Shown: positions 13,501-27,259 of the stretch, one piece after another | Position numbering within the stretch: the first letter of the stretch is position 1 | How the letters are laid out: every line of letters starts with the position of its first letter | Assembly (NCBI GenBank): GCA_008921705.1 | Contig: VFFE01008914.1 | Coordinates: forward strand, 884,947-948,946 | Length of the DNA stretch: 64,000 nucleotides | Direction of reading: 5' to 3' | From: Burhinus oedicnemus | Taxonomy: Eukaryota > Chordata > Aves > Charadriiformes > Burhinidae | The notes under the pieces: generated by a model | What the model was told of the DNA's origin: nothing | What the model saw: only the letters and a program-made list of their open reading frames with translations | Database searches by the model: none | Made by a program: the position numbers and the translations under genes

Positions 13501-15525
13501 AGAAATGACCATGGAAAACTGGAGAAGCCAGAGACAATTAAGGGACTATGGGAAAGCTGAAAGCCTAATACTTAATGGAATCAAAGCCTATGCTGATAGA
13601 TCACTAGAGATTTGGTATGTGAAACATTTGCCTGATTTTCTGAAACAGCACTTTCTACATACAAGTTGCTATTAATATTAGTCCACCAACCGTTTAATAA
13701 TTCAACTCCTTTGGAATACAGTTTAGCAATTTATTATTGATCATTGGGTTCACACAACTCCTTTTCTTCACACCTTAAAACCTGATAGTACCTCATCATT
13801 ATCATAAGGCATTAAACCAAAACAATCTCCTGAAAGTTCAACAAAAAGATGAAATTGTAAGATGAAACTGTAATTCAAAATGCATTTCTCTAATTCTGAT
13901 GTCTTGTTATTGTCGGAAACACTTTTCATTTTATGTAAATATTATTTTCTATAGCTTTCAGTCTAGTCATCTCATGTTACGTGTTGCACATGTTGAACGT
14001 GTGTAACATTTTGATCTCAAATAACACAGGCTAAAAATCATCTGAAAGAAAAGGAAACAACAATAATGCATAGTTTTTCATATGGATGGAAAGTATATTA
14101 ATTCTTAATGCTTTATTGATTCTTAATTCTGAATCCTTAATTCTTACAGGTCCAGATATATCACTGCTGTGAGAACAGGGAGAAATACTTAGGCACTGAA
14201 TCCAACACTGTTTCTTGTTGTTGGAGACATCCAGTTGTGTGTAAGCACTGAGGTAACCATGCCCAGTAGCCTTTGACTAAATACAGTTGAGCAACATCCA
14301 TGTTTCCCTTCCTCGTGAAACCTTCTAATACTGAGTTTTAAAGTATTTTTCTAAAGAATCCATTAGAAGATGACAGATAAGCAAGCAAACAAACAAATAA
14401 ATAGATGTGGCTCTCAAATAAGGAGAAAAAAAGAATTTATGGTTCTTTAATTTCTTCAGCATCCCATGCAAAAAACCGTTTCCTAAAATACAGAGAAAAG
14501 CACAAATAAGTTTTTTCAGGATGATATTAAATATGGGCCTCTAAATGTTAAAGGTCTGCTGGTAATAAACAGACTTTTAATGTTTTAGCTTCCATTATTA
14601 CTAAACCATTTTGCATAAAGGTGGAATAGAAGCCCTACAGTGATGTGAAAAAATGGGAACTGTCGGTTCTTTACAAACTAACTCCTCCTAATAAGCCCAG
14701 GATTCCAGATCAGAAGACAGAATGCCTACTAACGTGGTAGCAGACAACCTTTAAAGTGGAAATTGAAATACAAACTAGACTTTGATATTTAGACCTTTTC
14801 AGGAAAGAAAGAAAACCAAAAAAATTTAAGTACACCACTCTTTTTACGATCAGCAAAGCTAGGGCAGGAACAGTTACTGCTACCACTAAAACTTTAATTA
14901 TCCAGAATCGTTAAAAAAGTAAAAAGTAGCCCAATTTAATCCAGAAGCTTCCAGATTTTTTATCCCATAGATATTGAAACTTAGAGTTGGTGTCCCAGTG
15001 GGAAGTTGACTTCAACAGCACTAAGCATGAGGAATTTCTATTTAGTTTTTAGAAACTGGGTAAAAATAGCCAACTTTAAAAAACACAGGTTTTAAAATAC
15101 TGGTTCCCTGCTCATATCTGTCCATGGCAGGATCTGGAATGAGTCCTACCCTGAGAATCTGTCCCATCCGGTGCAACAAAAGAAATGAGGAGCAATGGTA
15201 AAAGCCAATATATTTTTAGAGAAAATTAGATTTGCAGTAAATAGACTCAGACTTTCAGAAAATTAAAGTCTACCTCTCAGATCTTTGCAAACCACAGATT
15301 AAAACAAAGCATCCACATCTTTCATACCTGGAAGGAGCTTGTAGTTTAATCATCCTTTGATAAGCTGTTAATATCACATATTAAAGATTCTTCATGAGTC
15401 TCCTTCATTACTTTGCCTCCTGCTGAAAAAAGATCTCCAAAAGGAATATGCGTGTTAAGTGCTTATTCCAAAGGATTTATTCAATATTTTGTTTGTTTTG
15501 GATTTCATTGTTGTCTTTGCTTTTG
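10561..15525. other. Non-coding stretch, no gene supported
   Basis: Contents: a pyrimidine tract at about 10576-10600; a 23-nt micro-exon-like piece at 11327-11349 between a strong acceptor (ttgctcccctgctccag) and a GTG|GTGAGT donor; and a C-run tract at 12967-13009 that could form a G-quadruplex on the minus strand. There is also a T run at about 13158-13173. I see no repeat family and no convincing coding exon. The 98-codon frame at 13379-13675 shows no coding periodicity by eye. Confidence 0.4.
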
Positions 15526-15529
15526 TTTC

Positions 15530-16160
15530 GAAAATAGAATAAAGTAGGGTCTTTCAGTTGGAAGGGACCTATGACAATTGTCTAGTCCAACTGCCTGACC
15601 GCTTCAGGGCTGACCAAAAGTTAAAGCATGTTATTAAGGGCATTGTGCAAATACCTCTTAAACACTGACAAGCTTTGGGCATTGACCACCTCTCTAGAAA
15701 GCCTGTTCCAGTATTTGGCCACCCTCTCAGTAAAGAAAAGTTTCCTAATGTCAAGTCTGAACGTCCCCTGACACAGCCGTGAGCCATTCCTACGTGTCCT
15801 GTCACTGGATACCAAGGGGAAGAGATCAGCACCTGCCTCTCCACTTCCCCTCCTCAGGCAGCTGCAGAGAGCAATGAAGTCACTCCTCAGTCTCCTTCTC
15901 TACAAACTGGACAAACACTTAGCTGCTCCTCACAGGACATTCCGTCCAGCTTTTTCACCAGCTTTGTTGCTGGATGCATTTAAGGACCTGCACATCCTTC
16001 TTAAATTGTGGGACCCAGAACTGCACACAGTCCTCTAGGTGAGGCTGTACCAGTACTGAATAGTGGGATAATCACCCCTTTGACTGGCAGGTTATGTTGT
16101 GTTTGATGCACTCCAGGATGTGGTTTGCCCTCTTGGCTGTCAGGCACACTAGCATATAAC
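15530..16160 (-). repeat. CR1 LINE, 5'-truncated 3' end, antisense
   Basis: The plus strand shows the inverted CR1 tail ('ttggaagggacct...gtctagtccaactgcctgacc', 15559-15600). Then comes the ORF2 C-terminal region, which on the minus strand reads FFTERVAKYWNRLSREVV, a close match to the conserved CR1 C-terminus FFTERVVKHWNRLPREVV. Further in, the inverted upstream blocks follow ('tccttcttaaattgtgggacccagaactgcacacag', 'aggatgtggtttgccctcttggctgtcaggcac'). Homology stops near 16160, a typical 5' truncation. The frame around 15621-15815 is still fairly intact, but the copy has no RT domain. Confidence 0.88.
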
Positions 16161-16164
16161 CCAC

Positions 16165-18475
16165 TACTAAAAATATAGACAGGTATACCTTTCCAAGGTC
16201 AAAAAATTATTTTTATTTTTAGTTTGGGGGGATCTGAAATAGCCATGGACTAAAACAAATCACTAAAACCTGGACCCATCCAAAATGCAATCAAATTTAA
16301 AAACTATGTGGGAGAAAAAAAAGTTAGTTTACATTAGCCTTATAGATACTGCCAGAATTCAGCAGATGAAATAATCATGTCTGATCCTCCCACAGCTGCT
16401 GATATTGAGTGGACTGTGTATGTTCTTATTCCCTCACTGTTTCTGTGCCTGAAAGATCCAAGAAGACCGCGAGAATACTCAATCTTCAGTTTAGGATTTC
16501 TAGGATGAACCTGGATTTCCCTGAAATAGCTATTTTCGGTTATTCCAGAACATTAAGGACAAAACCAAAAAGACTCCTTTGCTGATGCTCAATCAATGTA
16601 TAAGTAGAAGAATAATCAACATGCAGATAGGGGAAAGGATCTTGCAAAAGAAGATGGAGAAGCAGATGGGAAGAGATATCCTTGGTGGTGAAAACAGGCT
16701 GGTTGAGTAGAGATTAGATTTGGAAGCTGGGGAAAGAAATGTGGTTATTCAGACCTAGTGGTCTGGTAAGACAGAGATGACAGCCTGCAAAAAGAGATCT
16801 AAATGTAGAAGATGGTTTTAAGAAGTTCTGGGACTGACTGTGTGAAAGGTGTGACAAAGATAGAGGGGAGACAACACTGAGGTAGGTACAAAGGTCCACG
16901 GGGACAGGGGGACCCAGAAGGAAAGTGAGGAAAATATGAGCCAGACTTGTCATGAGATCCTCAAATGTGTATGAGAATCAGGATAGGCTGACAAAAGAGG
17001 CTCTGCTTAGAGAAAAATGGAAATGGCTTGGGGAAAAAAAAAAAAAGGAAAGAAAAAAGAATGGGTTGGTAGGGGGACCAGTAGGGCAATACTGGAACTA
17101 AATGGACATGGAGTCTGTGGGAGGAGGGATAGGGATTAGTTCATCTAGGTAAGGCAGAAAGTAACAAAATGAGAAACAATCACACAGGTAGAAAGATAGC
17201 TGGGAGAGATGGGGAAGAAAATTCTGTCTTCTGCACGCTTTCCTGCCTGCAGACTGAAACAGAGGTTAAGGTCCTAGAATCTCAGCAAATCTTGGGCAGA
17301 AACCACTGACCACCAGTAGTAGTCCTCTGTCTGGTTTGGCTGGTCTAACCAATCCTCTAACAGCAGTGACTCACTGAGCTGGCAAAATGGGACACCACAG
17401 TCACTCCACTTCTCAACGTCTCAATATAAAACCCACCCTCCAATTTAAAACATTGTAAACTGTGACCAGAACAGGAAGCAAAGCAAACTGTTCAACCAGC
17501 TCAGCTAGCAGAGGGTAACCTACAGCAAGGAGTGGGACAGGCTGCTGGAGGAGGCACTCGGCTTCTTCTGTCAAAGGCCATTTGTACCTCTAATGAATGA
17601 GATGTTTCCATCAGTCTGGGCAGACATATCTCAGGTTGATTGCTTGTGCAGCTCAAAATATAGCTTTTGTTTTCCCACTAGCCTGATTTCTGCATAAAGC
17701 TGGTCAAAGGATTAGATAATAAGGCTTTTAATGCAAAAATAAAATTGAATTTAACTTCTAGAAATTTTGACTCTCTTCCTCTGCCCATCCCCTCTTTTTT
17801 TGGCTGTGCACATTCTTCATTCCTTGTAGAATTCAGTAAGCAAATTCACTTTACAGACTTTAGAGAAATCTATTTTTTTCTAAGCAATGTTTTATAACAT
17901 TTAGAAAAGTTTTGGCATTTGCATTTAGATAGAATCTGTTTTCTCCCAAATTATTAGTAAAGTATGCTTAATAACATTAAAATAAACTCTTCTTATAATT
18001 ACAATGCAGTGTTTCTCCTTTAACTCCATTAAATCACAATTTGCTGCTGTTTCTTTAAACTGACCCTCCCCAAAACAACTGCAGTATTATTGATTCAGGT
18101 TCTGATTTTCTGATCTCACCAAGTATCACATTTTGCTTTCACGCAACCACAGTGCTGCAGAATGGAAAAACACCCTGTTAAGTGCTTCCCTTCATGCCTG
18201 CAGTTAAAGTCTGTCTGCTCCTCTTGACTGATATCTCCATAGGTATCAAAGAGCAAATCCTCTAAAAAATCACGTAAATTGTGTGCAGCTACTTTCTAAC
18301 GGGGCGAGTTTTCTGAAAAATATTCCTGAGACACATGAAATTATATGTCCTTTGTGCCCTTTGGAAAGAAAAAAGTTCTAGGAAGTGGTGAAACAGATTC
18401 TTAATGTTTTTTCTGTAAAAAGGAAGTTGTGTGAAAAAAGTTTAATAATTGATTTAACACAGGTTTGTCCCATTT
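16165..18475. other. Non-coding: purine-biased block, then AT-rich TAAT-dense block
   Basis: About 16620-17260 is strongly purine-biased on the plus strand (GGGGAAAG, GGAGGGATAGGG and similar, plus an A run at 17034-17045). About 17640-18060 is AT-rich, with homeodomain-type TAAT cores, an AGATAA/AGATAATAAGG patch and TCAAAGG (TCF/LEF-like) near 17704. That texture suggests a conserved non-coding element, but I have no alignment to test it. No gene is seen. Confidence 0.35.
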
Positions 18476-18479
18476 TTAG

Positions 18480-18579
18480 ATTTTGAGGAGATACTGAAGT
18501 TGTGGGATGCTGCTAGAGAAGGAGGTGCATTTTTGCATGCGGCTATTGCAAACAAAAATATGGTAACCATTTTTGGACA
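18480..18579 (+). CDS. Candidate 100-nt coding exon of an unidentified gene
   Basis: A pyrimidine-rich acceptor (gtttgtcccatttttag) precedes and a GGACA|GTGAGT donor follows. In the phase 1 to phase 2 frame the piece reads FEEILKLWDAAREGG, AFLHAAIANKNMVTIFG. About 14 of 32 codons start with G, against 5 with G in position two and 9 in position three, the positional bias expected of coding DNA. A weaker in-exon donor, ATG|GTAACC, would end it at 18562. Downstream plus-strand pieces 19633-19691 and 24418-24469 have splice-like borders and compatible phases, but individually are chance-level. I do not recognise the protein. It could be a chance exon or a decayed gene copy. Confidence 0.33.
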
Positions 18580-21500
18580 GTGAGTCCCTTGGAACTCAAT
18601 GGGCAAACCCTTCTCCAAAGAGCTTGTTACCATATTCCTCGCTTTACAGCCACAGAGCACTCTCACACAAAGCCTCATTTTTCCAGAAATAAGGTGACCG
18701 TATCATATTTTCTTACTAAAAGCTTTACTTTACCTAATCTTACCGAGAACCAACATGAAAGTACAAATAGAAAATGCATCTCTACATTTACATTCAACGG
18801 CATAATGTACTTATTGTTAAATTAGCTGGTTATTTTTATTTGTTGATGTCATTAGAGGCCCACATTTTTTACTATGGAACTGGACAGACAGGATTAGTCC
18901 AGAGTTGCATGAACTGGTCGTAATGAAATCCAAAACCGTGCAAAACTCCCCTGAACTTGTTGTGAACTTGAAGTGCAGCCTGGGCAGGAGACGTTTTAAA
19001 AGAACAACCTCTTCTCCCAAATTTTTGGTAGTGAGACCAGAAGAAGTAAACAGGCAAAGCTATTGTTGAGCAGAAGTAAGGGGAAAGCTTTTATCTGTCT
19101 GGACTTTCATATTACACACATCCCCATGAACCCTCTAAAGACCTAGATCATATTAACTGTGGGAACACACAGTGCTTCCTGGCTGCGGGCCAATCAGGAG
19201 TTTCAGAAACAGCTACGAGTTAGTTGAAACAGGTGCATGTAATAAAGAAGCCTGAAATAAAGAACCAGAACAACTGGGCTGTGTCAAGTTAAAGTTACTA
19301 TTACACAGGGCTGTGCAAAATTTTCACAGCGAGTTTCAGAAACCTCAAAATCTGCGCTTTGCACATTTTTTTGCTTTTTTACTTAAGAAAAGGGATCCAT
19401 TGAAAAAGTACAAACCAATGTATTTTCCACTTACAGATGGACCTAATATCATGCAAAGCCTTTCCAATTTTTCAAAACCTGTGCTGTTTGAATTGTTGTT
19501 GTTGTTGTTGTTGTAGTATATAGTTGGTCTGTCTAGAAACAAATACAGAAGAAAAATAGTCAAGGAAAATTGTAGGCATATGACCTCTTTGCCCAGAATA
19601 GAAGCAAAAATCGTGTGTAGTCTTCTGTACAGCTCTATCCCGTGTGTTTGCGGAAAGCTCTATTTTATATGTAGGCAAAGAATAAAAGGAGGTATGTGGC
19701 CATGGTGAAGGCAGGCACATCTTCATAGCTCAGAACAGACCGGACGTTATCTCTGGACAGTGTTCAGTAGGCCCTTCTCTGGCAGAAGGTCTATGGAAGT
19801 TCATCCTCCACTTTCCACCCCAAGGATCTGAAAAAGGAGGCAACAGGTTCACCAGTGAGTCAGAGTACATTGTCTGGACATTGTAGCATGTATTTTCCTC
19901 AGTATAACCTTCTAGATGCTGACTTTGGCAAGAGAATGCTTGAAAGCCCCTGACATCCCTTTCTCCTGATTTGACACACCAATAACACTAGCGGTGTAGG
20001 AATCCATGCACATAAGGATCAAGTCACAAGCAATATCCAAGATGCAAAGAAGGCCAAATTTTTGCCAGGTCTTCCAGATAAATGTTAGAAATAAGAAGTA
20101 CCAACAGTTTCCATCATTAAGATGTACACCTGGGGAAGTCAAAGAATGTTCTTTAGACAAAGCAGTACTTAGGAGCATAAAGTCATTTGCACAATGAAGG
20201 ATGCTGCGGTGGGTTGAAGCTGTTCGCTAGCATATGAATTATCAGCTGTCAGAAACCGTACATTAATTGCATCTGATATGTGGTGCTTTTTTTCTTTATA
20301 GAATCAATACCCAAATCCTTCGAGGTTTTAAAAAAAATGTTTCTTTGAAACTGGTAATGACTACTTCCTAGAAATATGTACTAGTTCCCTGGAACTGCAG
20401 TATGAATAGCAATAAAATAGGGTCTGGCAAAATCACTCCTGAGTGCCGTTGGACTTTTCCTCTGTGTAGAAGATGAAAGTAAAAGAAGTCTATGGATTAA
20501 CTGTATCACATTTTTTCTATCAGATTTAAGGCAGTGTATTTTCTGCCAACATTTTCAACATATGGAATTCATGTTGTAAAGTTAATGATCTTAGTGACAT
20601 AAAACTAAGTGTTATGGAAAACAAAAGCAGAATTCTTACAGAATCTGCTAGTTATAAATATACATCAAGTTGTGCAAATCTGAGTTGTAAACATTGTAGC
20701 TTATTGCTCACACAATTTAGTTCCTCACTAAAAAAATGTCACTGGAGAATTCTGCATCCGTATCTTTTACAACAGCATTAAAAAAAAAAAATCCCAGTCA
20801 AGTCATCAGTACAAAAAAAATCTACTGTGTAGACAGTGGGAATTTTGATAGTTTTCATGCTATCACCTTTGGTAAAAGAAAGTGCATCCAACACAGGTGC
20901 CTTGTTTTGTTACTTTTCTTCATGTCTGCTTTTAACCAGGGACAGAAAACCAGTGGCAACAACAGAAACATCAATAAACAGCTAAAGATGTTGAAGTATT
21001 TTTTAAATTTTTTGAAATCTCTCCTGAGTGGGTAACCTTCTACAGTGGAGGAACAGCATAAGACAGAATGTTTTTACTGGTATCCCTGTATAAGGAGAAC
21101 ACTTTGACACTGTAGTAGACAGTTTTTTGTGTACTAATGACTCCAGGAGGTGTGCTGTTGGGAAATTTTAACTTGTCATAGGGTTGCTTAAACCAAAAGG
21201 GTCAAAAGATGGTGACCGAATACAAAGCAGTCCACTTGCACTTCACTTTGGGGTTTTAGCAATAGGACAAAAGCTCAAGCTCATTAAAAATTAAGAGGAA
21301 CCCAGCAAGCCGAGGTGACAGGCTCAGTTTTGGTAGAAATAAGAAGGGCCTTAGAAAAGGCCTTCCAAAAGGCCATCAGAAAGCCAAGATTTTAAGAGCA
21401 TCTTTATAGAAGGTGATATAAACTACAACAGGAGGTTTCTGGAACAGTACAATACTGGCTTCAGCAACAAAAGCCATAAGGTGATGAAAGAAATGGACAG

Positions 21501-24500
21501 CTGTAATTTTGAAATAATTACATGAAATAAAAGTTGATAGCCAGAAACAGTCAGAAAGCAATATAAAAAAAAAGTTAAAACCACAGTCATCATACATAAA
21601 GAGACGCAAAATGTTTATGAGGGACGGGAAGCATCATTAATTGTAACTACCTCAGTTAGCTTCTTAAGAACATCAACTATACAATTGCAATAAAGAATTT
21701 CTGATAAAGTAACAACCCCTCTCTAGCCAGGCTTCCTGTGTGCTCCTAGGATGGCAGCTAACATGCACCCACTAGGTGCCAGTCTGTAATGTGGGAAAAG
21801 TTCTTCCCAGCCTATAAAAACATGCTTTGGCTGAAATCCAACACAGAGTGGGAAACTTAGCCATAAGAAACAAGAAAAACAAACCCCAGAAAACGGCGGG
21901 TGGAGGCAAAGAAAATAGATATAAAAGAGAGTCTGGATGAAGCAATTTAAGCTCTTTCCAGCCTAGTTACAGTGTGCCCCTGCAACTTATGGACAATCCA
22001 ATCATACCACAGTGATGGAAGTTCTCTTAAGCCTTTCCACATTTCCGTCCTCCACGTATGAAGCTCCCAGTAAGAAGGTGGTGTACCCTCTTGCATAGCT
22101 ATGGCCCCAGGTGCATCTCTTCCTGAGAAAAATCCTGAGAAGTAAGAAGTAGGTTTATTTGCCAAAACTCTGACCGACAGCTGACATTTTCTCATACTAA
22201 AGGAGAAAAAGCCCACATTCATGCATTGAGCTGATGAACCAGAGCACCAGCAAAATGTTAAGGATTGAAGTTGTAGCTGGACACGTGCAAGCGGTAGTGC
22301 GGTCTTTCCCATTGCCAACACGCCAACATGCTGCAGGTCAGACCATGCATAACAAGAAATTCAGTTTCCTAGCTCTTACCCTCTATCATGATGTATATGT
22401 CCCCAGGAAAGCCATAACCATGGTTTCAACTAGGTGAGGATGTCCTCTGTGAAGCTATGAGGCCTCTGGGGTCCTCATCTCTCTCACTAAACTGCTGCAG
22501 CACCATGTAGCCCCATGGAGGCCAGGATGAAGAGCGAAGTGTGCTTCTGCAGCACGGGAAATGACAGGATGAGCATTGATTCTTTCCCATTTTCCACTTG
22601 ATTATCATTTTCTTCTTGTTATTTACAAAAAGGAAAGTATGATTTAACTTGAACATGAGCGCAACACTGATGTGGAAAAGGAAATTTTATACTAGACAAA
22701 AAGTTGAAAACAGCCTCAGACCACAGAAAGAGCCAGTTCTCTTAGGCCTGGAGGAAACAAAAATATTTGAGTTCTTGGTGTAAATATTCATCATGAATCA
22801 AGAATACCCCAAAGGTGGGTGCACAGAGTCAGTGTGCTGTGGTTGAACTCCAGCGTTTCACAGCAGTGTTGTTTCTGCATCACACAATGTACTCCTGTGC
22901 CTCAAAACTGCATCCGAGCATGCACGTGTGGGTGTGCACACACCGCCCGCAGCAGGAACCAGCTTCACACACCGACAAAACTTTGGAGTTCCTTACCAAT
23001 GCCTTGGAATATATCACTGAATAATTACGTGTGATAATCACAGTGAGAGATTGATTTATAAACTTGATAAAAATAAGTATTTGATTTACTTTAAAACTTG
23101 ATTTCTATACGCTTAGGTACTCAAAAATGAAAGCTAATCTGATGCACCTCAAAAGCCTCATGAACTTCAAGAGAGACAGCGCAGAAGTAATTTTAACCTC
23201 CAGCTGCCTGAGACATGTAATTTTTATTTGACATGGTTACCTAAAAAGTCTACAGCAAGTGTCAAAGTTGTAAATGTGACAGTTACTAAGTTTATGCTTA
23301 ATATAAATAAACTGATAAATAAATAATCCCTGAATGCTACAGATTTTCTACAGAACCCTAGCTAATCCCTGTTTTTCAAAGCAGCAGATAACATTTTCGT
23401 TAATCCTTGCTTGCAAAAATTTAAATGAAATGAAGTAATAATTGCATTTAATTCAGACATTCATGAGCGAAAACCAATTCTTTAAAATGAAGACAACTTT
23501 TCATAATACAGAAAAGCCAAAATGTATCATCAGGATCATAAACAGAAAAACAGACTCTATGAAAAGCCTGGAATAATGAACTTCAGAATGGGAATGCAGA
23601 TATGATAAAGAGAAGTTATATGATAAAGATATATAAATAAACTTTAGAGTGAAATTGTATCAACCACTTCTTTTCATTCTTTTTAATAACACAAGGATAA
23701 GTGGTCATTACATGAAAAACAAAAATTAAGAAAAGGAAATTCCTTTTCAAATGGTGCTTAATTAGGCTGTGAACTTTATTGGCACAAGATACTGTAGAGA
23801 GCAAGAGCTCAGCTTTACTCATAAAAGGACTGGGCAGAAAATCATCTGATACTATCCAATTTAAATGGAATATAAAGTGTCCTATTGAAAAGCATAAGAC
23901 ATCCCTGCTACATTGGAGGTTTCAGAATATCTTGTCTCTACAGGCAAGTTATTCCATAACTATCTGTGGTAGAGTCTTTTGCACATTAATTTGAGAATTA
24001 TAATAATACAGTTTAAGACAAGATACTGGTCTAGACTGATTACCTTAATTAATTCTGACAATTTCTAAGGAGTCAAATGCTACACTTACTTACATTTAAT
24101 ACGAAGCTGATGAAGCATTGGATTGCAAAGGCTGCAAATTGGTTTAGTATGCCAGAGGTGTTAACGCTGGAGTGCTCGTATTAAAAGTGAATTGAGTATA
24201 CTCTTAAAGGCAGCATTTCAACATTTGATGAACTAATTACATCTGCAGAGTTTTCTTTAGAGCCTTCCTTAAGATCATAATCTTCAAACGTTTTTTTCTA
24301 ACCATAGTCTTTTTTTAAAAAATAGACACATGGCAAGTGAGTTTATTTTCCTCCTATTTTTTTTTAAAGGAAGTTATGATATTTCTCTTCTGAGACATTT
24401 GATATTCAAGTTTATAGACTTCAGAGAGACACCTAGTATAATCTGTGTACCATCTGAGTTACAGCTGAGGTGAGTCACATGTTAGGAGAATTATTTCTTT

Positions 24501-27255
24501 GTTACACTGAGAAATAAGAAGGATTTTCTTAGTTAAAGAAGGTTAGCTGATGAAACTTCTTTAAAAAATTAGATCACATGACCACATTGATTATAATATG
24601 TACAAGTGATGTGCTTTAAGGAAACAGTAAGCTTGATGTGATATGAATATTTAAAAAAAAGTGATCAAAAAATCCCCATGTTATAGATAATCTTACCTAC
24701 ATTGATGTTTTTAAATAAAACATTAATGGACTGACATATTGATTGGTAGCACACCTTACTCTGAAAAATCTTGAAATGTCTTTATCGCTTACTACGATAC
24801 AAAGTCATCGTAATCAACTTTAACCACATAATTCAAGTACCTAAGTTAGAATCACACTTTTCCTGGGTAACGTACGTAGTTAGTAGAGAGAAATTATTTC
24901 TTCGAGTGTAATTCAATTAGTATGAAACTTAAATCGCTCTCTTGAAGACTTGATTTCTACTTTAGGAGGAAGAAATTGCACTCTTAAATTTGGTGCCTAC
25001 ATGTATATAGATGGGATGAACGTGTGACTAGGTGTCTGAAGACAGGCAATGAACCCTGCCTCTCACAGCTTCTCAGGGAGTTCAGCATTTATATCCAATT
25101 TAAAATCCAATTCATATCTGTGTCCAGGTGTCCGTAGCCCTTCACTGAACAACAATAATCTTCCATATATGCTTTACTAACACAAATTTGGGCTAAGTGT
25201 GACAGAGTAGTGGGAGCTGGTAGAATGGAAAGGTGACTGCTGTGTGCTTTTATTTTCATGAACATACACTGGTGATTACCATAAATGCTACATTTGTCCT
25301 GTAAAACTCTCTGTGTATCTCAGGAGTTTTGAGCACTGCCTGAAAGTTAGTGAAATGTGAACATCAGCCTTCTTCCCTGCCCTTCCTAAGGAAATTCCTG
25401 AGAAGGACAAAGGAGATGGACCCGGCTCCACCAAAATCACAGAGGTGCAACTCTGGGTTCACTTGGGTTCATTCCAGACCTGGAAATGGTGGAGATGTAG
25501 TTGAGTGATCTCCAAGTAACTTGTACTCAAATCAGCGTAGTGATGAAATCAGTCTCTGCACTCATCTGGTGCAACACAAGAGCTTGCAAGATCTGGTGCA
25601 CCATCTCTGCTGAATTATCTGCCAATTTGGGAATCACTGCAATCTCAGAGAGCTGAAGAGGAGATTCGCAGGTTCTCGGGAAACAGTACAACAGGGCTGT
25701 GCTCTGCACTCCAGGAAGCACTCCAAGGGATACTGTTTCTATGGGAAAGAGATAGCTGGCATCAGAGAAGGATTTGTCCTGTGTGATACACCTTTGTGAG
25801 TAGTTTTATTTATTTATTTATTTTTTCATAGAGAAGAACAGGCTGATCTGAATGAAAAATGAAGAGCTTTCCACATGGTGACTGGTGTAGAGCATTTCTC
25901 GCACACAGTGTCAGAGCTACATGTAGACCTTTTCTTCCATCAGCCTATGAAAACGTAGGTAGGTAATTACCCTGGCACAGCCGAAACATGCCCACACTAA
26001 CACCATGACACTGGTGAACATTTAAGAGTTTCATCTTGTCCAGTGAAGCACAGGGGTTTTTGCAAGTGAGTGCTTAAATGCAAGATAGGGAAATGTTTTA
26101 CTGGAATAAAAGAAGGCTTTTTCTTCTTCCGCTCTTAGTTTTATCTCTAAAGAGAATAAAAACAGTCTAGGAAAACTGATAACCATAATTTATTTTATGA
26201 TTTTATAGAGGGCCAGTATTTAAAAAAGAAACAAGCAGCATATTTGACATGTTTATAGGAAGAAATACAGCCTAAAATGTAGTTTGTCACACAAAGTATT
26301 CCTTGGTAGGTTAGATAAATAGTTTGTGAAGAAAATTGAACATGAATATGCCAAAAGCAATGAAAGTTACTGTGAAAGCTATGATATTGTACACGGTCTA
26401 ACCTACAGTTACACTACAGAAGACCTACAGTACTGTACGTGTAGGGATCTGTGCAAAGCTGCCAGGTTTTGCTTGACTGAATTTCTGTAGCAAAACCAGA
26501 AAATCTTGCCTGTAGGGCCAGGACTCTTAAACATGGAGACGTAAGTATACAAATGTCTGAAAGGTGCAAACACTGAAGAGTGAAAATAATTATTTAGGAA
26601 TACAGACATATCTTTAAATACCAAAGAATAAAATAAGGACAGGGAAAATGGGCTTAGTGTAAAGTACTTTACAGCAACATACTTTCCACTCTAGAAGAGA
26701 CCCCAAAAAAGTGGCGGCTATATTACTTGTAAAATTTTGGTGATGCACAATGACTGCACTGTTAGTGAGGTTAACTAGAATAAATGAAGGCTGCTCGGAA
26801 GACTCCTGCCAAGTATTGGTAATGATTACAGACTAAACGGAATATTAGGTGACTTTGGTGTATTTCTGTACTAGTGATCCCATAGTCAGTCACGCAGCAG
26901 GTCTCAGCATGGGAAACTTAATTGTTCTTTACAGTGTGCATTGTAGCTTGTCTTTTAGCACTTACTGAGAGAAGAATATTCCTGGCATAGATTTTGCAAG
27001 TGAATCTATGACAGTTCAGTACTTATCACAATTTGAAGTACAAATCTTGTTTTCTGACAAAGCTGGCAGCCTCAAAGACTGGGGCTAAAGGTCACTAAGC
27101 CTATTTTGTTAGAAAAAGCAATATGAACTGTAACTCCAGAAAGAGGAGAATAAAGTTCTAAGCTTGTGTTACATGACGCACTAAGTGACAATAACAGCTT
27201 CTTGCCCTAAGGAACAATCTAGTGCTAGGAGATGTTTAGTGCTTCTTTTTCCTAA
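18580..27255. other. Non-coding or intronic stretch with isolated weak exon candidates
   Basis: Contents: a (TTG)7 run at 19493-19513; possible short exons at 19633-19691 (acceptor agtcttctgtacag, donor GGAG|GTATGT) and 24418-24469 (donor CTGAG|GTGAGT); and AT-rich sequence with TAAT-type cores at about 24030-24300 that could be a conserved non-coding element. The frames at 21947-22321 and 22815-23034 show no coding periodicity. No transposable element is recognised with confidence. Confidence 0.35.
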
Positions 27256-27259
27256 AAAT

